DNA of 33,670 nt from a bacterium (lineage in GTDB: Bacteria > CG2-30-53-67): contig CAKKPE010000030.1 in the NCBI GenBank assembly GCA_919901565.1, positions 24,398 through 58,067 of the forward strand, written 5' to 3'. Positions within the stretch are counted from its first letter, which is position 1; every line of letters begins with the position of its first letter. Of this stretch, positions 7,394 to 12,941 are shown one piece after another. The notes under the pieces were generated by a model. That model searched no databases and had not been told where the DNA came from. It worked only from the letters and a program-made list of their open reading frames with translations. The translations under genes were made by a program, and so were the position numbers.

Positions 7394-7399
7394 TTAGAC
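7333..7399 (+). other. attC site of cassette 1
   Basis: A 67-base attC: R'' AACTAAC (7333-7339) and R' GTTAGAC (7393-7399, a perfect GTTRRRY core). The inner arms are CCGCATC (7342-7348) and GATGCGG, perfectly complementary, with a G/C-rich centre (cgcgcgcaagagcagcgcgcg) that folds as the terminal stem. Crossover falls between G7393 and T7394. Confidence 0.85.
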
Positions 7400-7447
7400 C
7401 GACCCAAATCACATGGTCATTCGTTCCAACCGAAAAAAGGAGAAGAC

Positions 7448-8305
7448 ATGACGCAGACAGTCGACGTCAAAGCGGCCAAAGAGCGAGAGCTCGCCGGATG
7501 GACGGCAACGGCGGCGGGGTGGAACAAGCACCATGCGCTCCTTGAACGGTTCAGCGCGCCCGTTTCTGACAAGCTCATCGAGAAGGCGGGCATCCAGCCC
7601 GGCATGCGCGTCCTCGACATCGCGTGCGGCACAGGGCAACCTGCGATCAGCGTGGCGGAGCGCGTCGGAACGCAAGGTTCCGTCCTCGCGACCGACTTCG
7701 TGGAGCCTGTGATTGTCTACGCGCGGATGAAGGCGAAAGAGCGCGGGCTCACAAACATCGAGTTCCGCTGCCTCGACGGGGAGGCGCTCGACGTACCGGC
7801 GAACAGTTTCGACGCCGTGACGATGCGCTGGGGCATCATGTTCATGCCGAGCCCCGTCGAGTCGATGAAAGGGGCGCACGCGGCGCTCCGGCGGGGCAGC
7901 CGCATCGCCCTCACAGCCTGGGCGAGCCCACAGCAGAACCCGTTCGTGATGATCGCATTGGGGGTCATCCGCAACCACTTGGACATCCCCACGCCGCCCC
8001 CCGGCACGCCCGGGATCTTCGCATTCGCCGACCAAGCGCGGTTGCGGTCGACCATCGAGGCGGGTGGCTTCGGCGATGTTCAGATTGAGCCGTTCGATTT
8101 CGTGGTTGGCGAGTTCACGTCCGGGGAGGATTACTGGACGTTCATCCGTGAGATCGGCGCTCCGATTGCCCGACTGTACGCGCAGCTCTCGTCCGACGAT
8201 CAGCGTGTAGTCGACCGTGAGGTTCACGCGGAGGCGGAGCGGAGTCGCTCCGGTGACAAGGTCGTGGTGCGTGGGACGACCTGGATCGCCTCGGGACGCA
8301 AGTAG
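7448..8305 (+). CDS. Class I SAM-dependent methyltransferase (UbiE-like)
   Basis: A 285-residue methyltransferase. Motif I is MRVLDIACGTGQPA (about residues 55-68), followed by ATDFVEP (motif II), the FRCLDGEALDVP segment, FDAVTMRWGIMFM (motif IV region) and RIALTAWASPQQNPF. The family resembles UbiE/small-molecule methyltransferases; no DNA-methylase NPPY-type motif is visible. A strong site (AAAGGAGAAG) precedes the ATG, so this cassette gene can be translated independently. It is the only gene of integron cassette 2. GC is higher than in neighbouring genes, consistent with separate origin. Substrate unknown. Confidence 0.88.
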   Translation: MTQTVDVKAAKERELAGWTATAAGWNKHHALLERFSAPVSDKLIEKAGIQPGMRVLDIACGTGQPAISVAERVGTQGSVLATDFVEPVIVYARMKAKERGLTNIEFRCLDGEALDVPANSFDAVTMRWGIMFMPSPVESMKGAHAALRRGSRIALTAWASPQQNPFVMIALGVIRNHLDIPTPPPGTPGIFAFADQARLRSTIEAGGFGDVQIEPFDFVVGEFTSGEDYWTFIREIGAPIARLYAQLSSDDQRVVDREVHAEAERSRSGDKVVVRGTTWIASGRK

Positions 8306-8343
8306 CTCGCGGATGCCGACCTTTGTGAGGCTTGGTGGTGGCG

Positions 8344-8360
8344 GTCTAACAACGGCTTGC
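8344..8360 (+). other. Truncated attC of cassette 2
   Basis: GTCTAAC (perfect R'' core RYYYAAC) followed by AACGGCTTGC, the usual L'' arm of attC sites. The matching L' and R' halves (expected GCAAGCCGTT and GTTRRRY) are absent; the sequence instead runs into a 14-base direct repeat. The site cannot form a complete hairpin. Confidence 0.75.
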
Positions 8361-8368
8361 AGAGTGAG

Positions 8369-8480
8369 GGCTTGGGGGGTCAAGTAGGCTTGGGGGGTCA
8401 GGTCTTGCGGCTTGCATGCTATCATCAGGCGGCTCCTCCAGAAGGGAAAGGGGATAAGTCAAATCGCAAGACCTGGCCCC
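8369..8480. repeat. REP-like inverted-repeat insertion
   Basis: GGCTTGGGGGGTCA occurs twice (8369-8382 and 8387-8400). The second copy runs into GGGGTCAGGTCTTGC (8394-8408), which is complementary, with one G/T difference, to GCAAGACCTGGCCCC at 8466-8480. The 57 bases between contain no gene. The pattern is that of REP elements linked to Y1-type (RAYT) transposases, but no transposase is here. It interrupts the cassette 2 attC and reaches into the 5' end of the next gene. Confidence 0.65.
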
Positions 8481-9299
8481 CATGACTGGCCCCAAGACGA
8501 CATCGACTGGACAAATGCCTATGCAAATGAGGTGTTGACAACGTTTCGTGGCCGTTTCGAGAGCGCGTCCGATCGGTTCAAAACTTGGCAGCCGCTTCTT
8601 GACCGCTTCTCTTCAGCCATCGAGGACGTAAAGGCCAATTCTCGTTCGCACTTTCGCGCAGTCGATGAAACACATAACGAGCTATGTATCGCTGACGCTC
8701 TCCTTGAAAACCGTGACCCGTTGTTCACTTGCTTGGAATATGAACCTGCGTTGCCGGGTTGCGCCAAGTCCATTGATTTTCGTGCAACAACAGATGCGGG
8801 CGTTACAGTTTATGTTGATGTCAAAACCATCAAGCCGTTGGCCAAAGATCGTTGGGAGCAATTCGAGCGAGCCCACGCCGAGGGTTGGTTTCCTTCAAAT
8901 GTCTCTGTCATCCTTTCGAAGGAATGGCTTGGCGGGGAACTCTGGCACAACATGTTTGCGGTCCGCGGCCGCATGCTCGAATATTCGCTAGAGCTGGAGC
9001 AGAAGATCGCGGAAGGCAATCTTTCTGGGAATGGATCGCTATTTGTTCTTGCCCTCTGCGGCGAAGGATTCCACTGGCACGAAGACGAGTTGGAAGATTT
9101 TGTCAGCTATTACTACTCAGGCGCTCACAGAGGCGACGACGCATTTGGCAATGCAGAAGCCCGGTACGTCCACGAAAAGAACATCGCTATCGCCAAGACT
9201 ATTTCCCGCTTTGCGTGCATGCGTCGGCCGCAAGGAGATATTTTCCCAAAGCGTCTGAACTGGAATATTCAACCACCGCGTCACCCGCATTTCGCATGA
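8412..9299 (+). CDS. PD-(D/E)XK-like nuclease-type protein, 5' end disturbed
   Basis: Unrecognised protein of up to 295 residues. A segment resembling the PD-(D/E)XK nuclease core is visible: SIDFRATTDAGVTVYVDVKTIKP, i.e. an acidic residue, a short turn, then DxK, preceded by an acidic helix (ETHNELCIADAL). The only in-frame start at the 5' end is a TTG inside the repeat element (8412); a GTG at 8532 is the next candidate and neither has a good ribosome binding site. Residues 1-22 read through repeat sequence, so the native start was probably lost when the element inserted. It is the gene of integron cassette 3. Function inferred only from this motif. Confidence 0.6.
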   Translation: MHAIIRRLLQKGKGISQIARPGPHDWPQDDIDWTNAYANEVLTTFRGRFESASDRFKTWQPLLDRFSSAIEDVKANSRSHFRAVDETHNELCIADALLENRDPLFTCLEYEPALPGCAKSIDFRATTDAGVTVYVDVKTIKPLAKDRWEQFERAHAEGWFPSNVSVILSKEWLGGELWHNMFAVRGRMLEYSLELEQKIAEGNLSGNGSLFVLALCGEGFHWHEDELEDFVSYYYSGAHRGDDAFGNAEARYVHEKNIAIAKTISRFACMRRPQGDIFPKRLNWNIQPPRHPHFA

Positions 9300-9310
9300 A
9301 AACCATGCGG

Positions 9311-9376
9311 CATAACACTACGTTCGAGGGGACGCTCCGCCTATCGGCGGCGCGCCCCTCAACTCGGCGTTCGGCA
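9311..9376 (+). other. attC site of cassette 3 (array end)
   Basis: A 66-base attC with R'' GCATAAC and R' GTTCGGC (9370-9376). Inner arms GAGGGG and CCCCTC pair, and the loop region (ctccgcctatcggcggcg) folds into a perfect stem. R' departs from the GTTRRRY consensus at the fourth base (C instead of a purine). No further cassette is seen downstream, so this is the array's end. Confidence 0.75.
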
Positions 9377-9641
9377 GCAGCGTAGGTGACTTGGGGGCGT
9401 TGTTTCTTACGTTGCAAAATATTGGATAGGCAAAATATTATAGAGAGGAAAGGCGATGGACCATGCAATATTAATGGTCTTAAAATTGTAACGACATGAT
9501 CTCTATAAATCCCTCCTCACCTCCCTTTGCCAAAGGGAGGAATTTCCCCCTCTTTGGAAAAGAGGGGCGAGGGGAGATTTTACAATCCATATCAATTCTA
9601 TTACGAGACCCTTAATATATCTGATTTGGAGAGAAAAACAT
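9377..9641. repeat. Post-integron gap with two strong hairpins
   Basis: No gene is visible. GCAAAATATT occurs twice about 16 bases apart near 9414-9440. A perfect 10-1-10 hairpin, CCTCCCTTTG facing CAAAGGGAGG (9520-9540), is followed by a second, CCCCTCTTT facing AAAGAGGGG (about 9547-9567). These belong to the same palindrome family as those at 2120 and 32284. Confidence 0.65.
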
Positions 9642-10115
9642 ATGATCGTCGATGAGCTGCGGCACTGGAGATCTTATAACATGGGTCCGGACTGGAATAA
9701 AGCCTTTGATTTTCTGATATCCCTGACACCCGATATTGAAGAAGGGGAGTACCCTTTGCAGGGGAAGGAAATCTTCGCACGAATTATGAGTTATGAAACC
9801 CGCGGCCCCGAATCGGCCGTGCTCGAGGCACACCGGAAATATGTGGATATTCAAACCGTGCTTCTTGGCCGGGAGAGGATCGAGTGGTTCCCTGTCCATG
9901 GACTTGAGGTCCATACGCCGTACGATGAATCAAAGGACGCTGAATTTTTCAGCCGCCCTCATCCCGGGCCGGGCCGGTTGGACCTGTGCCGCGGCATGTT
10001 TGCCGCCTTTTTCCCCCAGGACGCCCATATGCCTTGCCTGATCATCGGGGATATGCCTGAACGGGTCAAGAAGGTGGTGGTCAAGATCAAGGCGGAAATT
10101 CTGAACCCAGGATGA
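9642..10115 (+). CDS. YhcH/YjgK/YiaL family protein
   Basis: A 157-residue cupin-fold protein of the YhcH/YjgK/YiaL (DUF386) family, related to EbgC and proposed to act on sugar or sialic-acid metabolites. Family signatures are EAHRKYVDIQTVLLGRE (about residues 65-81) and FFPQDAHMPCLIIGD (126-140), with metal-binding His and Glu. Length is normal. A ggagag site precedes the ATG. No sugar operon surrounds it, so its substrate is open. Confidence 0.88.
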   Translation: MIVDELRHWRSYNMGPDWNKAFDFLISLTPDIEEGEYPLQGKEIFARIMSYETRGPESAVLEAHRKYVDIQTVLLGRERIEWFPVHGLEVHTPYDESKDAEFFSRPHPGPGRLDLCRGMFAAFFPQDAHMPCLIIGDMPERVKKVVVKIKAEILNPG

Positions 10116-10248
10116 AGGTATAACCTTCTGAACAAGGAGTGCTTCAGAGCTGAACCTTCAAAACGCATTGTACGGCTGGCAGCCCGGCGGCACCCGGTTT
10201 GGGGAGGACAAATCTGCTATCGATCGTAACTCGACCATAACTCATTTC

Positions 10249-10277
10249 TTGAATTCCTGACTCATCTATGATATACA
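10249..10277 (+). promoter_or_regulatory. Candidate promoter for the 10288 gene
   Basis: TTGAAT at 10249-10254, 17 bases, TATACA at 10272-10277. The predicted start site (about 10284) is only a few bases before the ATG at 10288, which has no ribosome binding site, so this could be a leaderless message. Confidence 0.45.
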
Positions 10278-10287
10278 TTTCATTATC

Positions 10288-10710
10288 ATGTCCAATCACT
10301 CCAATCCTCTGACAGGGCTCCTCACCTGGGAGCGTGTGAACGAACTGATCGAGAAGATCAAATCCATGGGTCCGTGGTACATTCACTCCCCGGACAAAGG
10401 CATGGAATCCCTGTTTGTTTCCGGAGGGGGTGAAGCCGCTCTTTTCCTGACAGACCGGTCCGAAGAAATCAAGTCCCGAAAGCACGGCGCCGGCTGGGTT
10501 TATGTTCATACCCCGGAATCCCCTTCCTGGATCAAGATCTACGACCCCATGAAATGCGGGTCCTCATGCAGTATGACCACACCCAATGCATGGTGGGAAA
10601 TGGCGCTGGAGGATCCACGAGAAAGCCTCTCTCCTGAACCCCAGACCCCGGAGAAGCGGGGCCTGGCCGACTGGCTGACCGGCAAAAAAAAGGCCCGTAC
10701 AAAAACTTAG
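10288..10710 (+). CDS. Hypothetical protein
   Basis: A 140-residue soluble protein that I do not recognise. It starts with a helix (LTWERVNELIEKIKSMG), continues with several likely strands (WYIHSPDKG, ESLFVSGGGEAALFL, GWVYVHTPESPSWIKIYDP) and has a CGSSCS cluster near residue 92, possibly a metal or redox site. The tail is basic (GKKKARTKT). There is no signal peptide or membrane segment. Codon use is like the neighbours, so it is probably real. Confidence 0.6.
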   Translation: MSNHSNPLTGLLTWERVNELIEKIKSMGPWYIHSPDKGMESLFVSGGGEAALFLTDRSEEIKSRKHGAGWVYVHTPESPSWIKIYDPMKCGSSCSMTTPNAWWEMALEDPRESLSPEPQTPEKRGLADWLTGKKKARTKT

Positions 10711-10712
10711 TG

Positions 10713-10771
10713 GTCCTGTTCGTAAATATGGTGAAGTACCGAGAGTGCCACCGTATTTACGAATAGGGACA
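10713..10771. repeat. 59-base inverted repeat
   Basis: GTCCTGTTCGTAAATATGGTG faces CACCGTATTTACGAATAGGGAC (left arm 10713-10733, right arm 10749-10771, a few mismatches). The core TTCGTAAATA/TATTTACGAA is perfect. The element lies 3 bases after the stop of the 10288 gene and may end its transcript, though no T-run follows. It looks like a miniature dispersed repeat. Confidence 0.65.
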
Positions 10772-10888
10772 CTCAGATCTGCGTGTCCTCCGATACACCC
10801 AATTCATGGGGCACTTCCCATCACAGCAGCTAAGACTTTATCCTTAAATTATGGATTGGATTGACTTTCCGGCTATCCGGCACGTATA

Positions 10889-10944
10889 GGAAAAACATTT
10901 CCTATTCTGGGAAAAATTTTTCCACTTTTAGGAAATATTTTTCC
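10889..10944. promoter_or_regulatory. Three phased palindromes (candidate enhancer sites)
   Basis: Three 14-base sites of the form GGAAANNNNTTTCC: GGAAAAACATTTCC (10889-10902), GGAAAAATTTTTCC (10910-10923, a perfect palindrome) and GGAAATATTTTTCC (10931-10944). Each pair is separated by exactly 7 bases, giving a 21-base period, two turns of helix, so all three face the same side of DNA. They lie about 144-186 bases upstream of the predicted start of a sigma-54 promoter, the usual place for bacterial enhancer-binding proteins. Confidence 0.7.
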
Positions 10945-11054
10945 ATCGAAAGCGGCTGAAAAATAGCAATAATCCCGCCCTTTATGTCTATAATAATGTT
11001 GAAACTGCTTGATTATCCTGTGTTTTTAAATTATTTACCATGAGATCGCCAGGA

Positions 11055-11070
11055 TGGCATATGAATTGCA
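11055..11070 (+). promoter_or_regulatory. Sigma-54 (-24/-12) promoter
   Basis: TGGCATATGAATTGCA matches the sigma-54 consensus TGGCAYRNNNNTTGCW at every fixed position; GG (11056-11057) and GC (11068-11069) are 12 bases apart as required. Expected start is about 11081, 14 bases before the ATG of the next gene. The palindromes at 10889-10944 would supply activator binding. Confidence 0.8.
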
Positions 11071-11094
11071 AAAAACAAATACAAGGGGTAAAGA

Positions 11095-11550
11095 ATGGGC
11101 ACCATAGCAGACCAGAAAGAATACTGCAACCGTCAGAATCCTCATGACCGCAGAAAGAGGCCGACGCGCCTCATGGGAAGATATACGCTTTCCGGAAGGA
11201 GAAAGGCACACCGCCGCGCCGCAGACCCGCAAATCAATTACTATGTGGACCAATACAGCCCCGTGTTCTTTTTCTCCCTGATTCTGATCCTCATCCTCTC
11301 CATGTTTGACGGCATATTTACATACCATTATCTCTCCCTTGGCGGAAGAGAATTGAACCCGATCATGGAGGTTCTGATCAAATATGGGCCGTCCGCCTTT
11401 TTCCCGTACAAATTCCTGATTACTTCGATTGGAATCTTCATTCTCTGCCTTCACACAAACTTCACCTTTGTCCGCAGTCTGACCTCCATGATCCTGGTCC
11501 TCTATATCCTTCTCATCTTTTACCATGTGGGCCTCCTTTACGCATTCTGA
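11095..11550 (+). CDS. DUF5658-like membrane protein
   Basis: A 151-residue protein with a very basic, probably cytoplasmic head (about residues 1-55, rich in Arg and Lys) and three hydrophobic segments: FFFSLILILILSMFDGIF, AFFPYKFLITSIGIFILCL and MILVLYILLIFYHVGLLYAF. The motif DGIFTYHYLSLGGRELNPIM between the first two resembles the DUF5658 family (small inner-membrane proteins of unknown role). It has an aggggt site. The gene is directly behind a sigma-54 promoter and ahead of a PilZ gene with its own promoter. Function unknown. Confidence 0.72.
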   Translation: MGTIADQKEYCNRQNPHDRRKRPTRLMGRYTLSGRRKAHRRAADPQINYYVDQYSPVFFFSLILILILSMFDGIFTYHYLSLGGRELNPIMEVLIKYGPSAFFPYKFLITSIGIFILCLHTNFTFVRSLTSMILVLYILLIFYHVGLLYAF

Positions 11551-11560
11551 ACCGCTTTTC

Positions 11561-11589
11561 TTGACTTGCTCCGGGAGCTTGGTTATAGT
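11561..11589 (+). promoter_or_regulatory. Sigma-70 promoter with palindromic spacer (PilZ gene)
   Basis: TTGACT (11561-11566), a 17-base spacer and TATAGT (11584-11589). The spacer contains the perfect inverted repeat GCTCC-G-GGAGC (11568-11578), centred between the two boxes, the place where repressors or spacer-twisting activators bind. Predicted start is about 11596, leaving a leader of about 93 bases. Confidence 0.7.
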
Positions 11590-11688
11590 TAGGCAAATCA
11601 TGTCACAACAAGCATCCCGGGCCGGCACGCCTGATGACCGCACCGGACGCATGTACCATAATGCCATGAAGGGAAGAGGAACTCATTC

Positions 11689-12366
11689 ATGAAGTACGAC
11701 ACAACGATTATCAAAGACATACGGTCTTTTCTCAAGGTCAACCAGCGGATCGAGATTGATTTCGACCATCCTGATTTCCTGGATGAATATACAAGCCGCG
11801 TCGAAAAAATCAAGGAGGACCTGATCTATGTGGCCCTGCCGGAGATAAGGCACGTGCCGGAGAAAACCCATGGCTGGGTCTTTTATGTCTACAAAGACCA
11901 GCGGTACGGATTCGAAACCCAGGTGGAAGGATACGAAGGAGGTCCTTCCGTGAGGATGATCCTCGCCTCTCCCAGGGAGATTCTCCGGCTGCAGAGAAGA
12001 AAATATTTCCGGGTCTTTGTGGACATCCCGGTCACGTGCCGCGCCCCCACCCTGCCCATGGAGGAGCCTGAGAGCATCTTCTACGGAACGATCCTGAATA
12101 TCAGTGCCGGAGGTGTCCTCATGGAAACCGACCGGGAGATCCCTGTCGGCAGCGAACTCGTTCTCTTCTTCAGCCTTGCCCAGGAGATGGATATTGATGA
12201 CATCCCCTCAAAGGTGATCCGATGCGGGATTGTCAAGAAAACAAAAAAGCATATCCTGTATGAATACGGCATTGAGTTTTACAGCCTTGACGGGCGCCTC
12301 CGGGATGCCATCATGCGTTTTGTCTTCAAACAACTGATCGAGTTGAACCGTCAGGTGAAGGAATAG
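11689..12366 (+). CDS. YcgR-like PilZ domain c-di-GMP receptor
   Basis: A 225-residue cytoplasmic protein in two parts. The N-terminal half (about 1-100) has the beta-rich YcgR/PilZN fold (FLKVNQRIEIDFDHP; RVEKIKEDLIYVALP). The C-terminal PilZ domain binds cyclic di-GMP through LQRRKYFRV (the RxxxR box, about residue 103) and NISAGGVLMET (the D/NxSxxG box). Proteins of this build act as flagellar brakes or effectors of surface behaviour. A ggaagagga site precedes the ATG. It follows a DUF5658-like gene but has its own promoter. Confidence 0.9.
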   Translation: MKYDTTIIKDIRSFLKVNQRIEIDFDHPDFLDEYTSRVEKIKEDLIYVALPEIRHVPEKTHGWVFYVYKDQRYGFETQVEGYEGGPSVRMILASPREILRLQRRKYFRVFVDIPVTCRAPTLPMEEPESIFYGTILNISAGGVLMETDREIPVGSELVLFFSLAQEMDIDDIPSKVIRCGIVKKTKKHILYEYGIEFYSLDGRLRDAIMRFVFKQLIELNRQVKE

Positions 12367-12445
12367 ACCCCGGTTCTGTTTTTCTGCTCCCGCTCCGGCT
12401 GGAAGAAGATGCCCCGGGATATCCCTTCACGAGATATACCTTCGC

Positions 12446-12474
12446 TTGCAGAACCCCTTTTTCTATGTTATATA
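12446..12474 (+). promoter_or_regulatory. Candidate sigma-70 promoter (DUF1844-asmA)
   Basis: TTGCAG (12446-12451), 17 bases, TATATA (12469-12474), about 100 bases before the DUF1844 gene. This is the only plausible promoter seen between the PilZ gene and DUF1844. Confidence 0.5.
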
Positions 12475-12576
12475 GAGTACTGACTCTCACTACCATCCGG
12501 CCGGGCCGCTTCCTCAGGAAGAACCGTTTTTTACCGGAGGGACTCATCCCATAAAAAACAAAAAGGAGGATCAGTC

Positions 12577-12882
12577 ATGTCTGAAGAAGCAAAACAGGGT
12601 GCCGAAACGCAGGGAAAGGCCGCCCCTCTTCCGGAGATCGACTTCAGTTTTTTTATCCTCTCCCTGAGCAGCTCGGCCATGATGCAGATGGGGATTATCC
12701 CCAACCCGGTTACAAAAACCAGGGAAAAGAACCTGGACCTTGCCAAGCAGACCATTGATATCATCGCCATGCTGGAGAAGAAGGCCCAGGGAAACCTGAG
12801 CCCGGAGGAGGCCCAGTTCATCGAATCCATCCTTTACGACCTGAGAATGCAATACGTGGAAGTGATCAAGGGCAAGAAGTAA
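12577..12882 (+). CDS. DUF1844 family protein
   Basis: A 101-residue protein. The family core is plain: PEIDFSFFILSLSSSAMMQMGIIPNP, then NLDLAKQTIDIIAMLEKKAQGNLSPEEAQFIESILYDLRMQYVEV. It is helical and lacks cysteines; no function has been established for the family as far as I know. An AAGGAGG ribosome binding site lies before the ATG. It is 59 bases from asmA and probably cotranscribed. Confidence 0.88.
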   Translation: MSEEAKQGAETQGKAAPLPEIDFSFFILSLSSSAMMQMGIIPNPVTKTREKNLDLAKQTIDIIAMLEKKAQGNLSPEEAQFIESILYDLRMQYVEVIKGKK

Positions 12883-12941
12883 AAAGAAAACGCTGCCACC
12901 CGGTGCAAGCGCTGCCGGGCATTCATAAGAGGTGAGCAATC

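Larger units (their letters stand above)
7394..9370 (+). mobile_element. Cassette 2 fused to cassette 3 (intervening attC broken)
   Basis: Cassette 2 starts TTAGACCG at 7394, complementary to CGGTCTAAC (8342-8350), the R'' end of its own attC. That attC has no R' end: after AACGGCTTGCAG the sequence turns into a repeat insertion. Cassette 3 ends with an attC (9311-9376) whose R'' GCGGCATAAC predicts a left border GTTATGCCGC, which is missing. The two cassettes have thus lost their shared border and could only move together, as one unit of about 1,980 bases. Confidence 0.7.
5361..9376 (+). mobile_element. Sedentary chromosomal integron: intI plus cassette array
   Basis: The unit consists of an intI gene with its promoter, a recombination site at 6638/6639, and cassettes carrying an HNH nuclease, a methyltransferase and a nuclease-like gene, with attC sites at 7333-7399, 8344-8360 (broken) and 9311-9376. 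Two cassette borders are proven by complementarity between the R'' end of the attC and the first bases of the same cassette: 13 bases for cassette 1 and 9 for cassette 2. intI is on the same strand as the cassettes and lies upstream of them, so attI must lie at the 3' end of intI. This is the inverted layout reported for a minority of integrons. Flanks are a brnTA locus on the left and a repeat plus ordinary genes on the right. Confidence 0.85.

Noticed and set aside
7409-8425. 338-codon minus-strand open frame opposite the methyltransferase
   Set aside because: High-GC shadow of the methyltransferase gene; the opposite frame has clear methyltransferase motifs and a good ribosome binding site.
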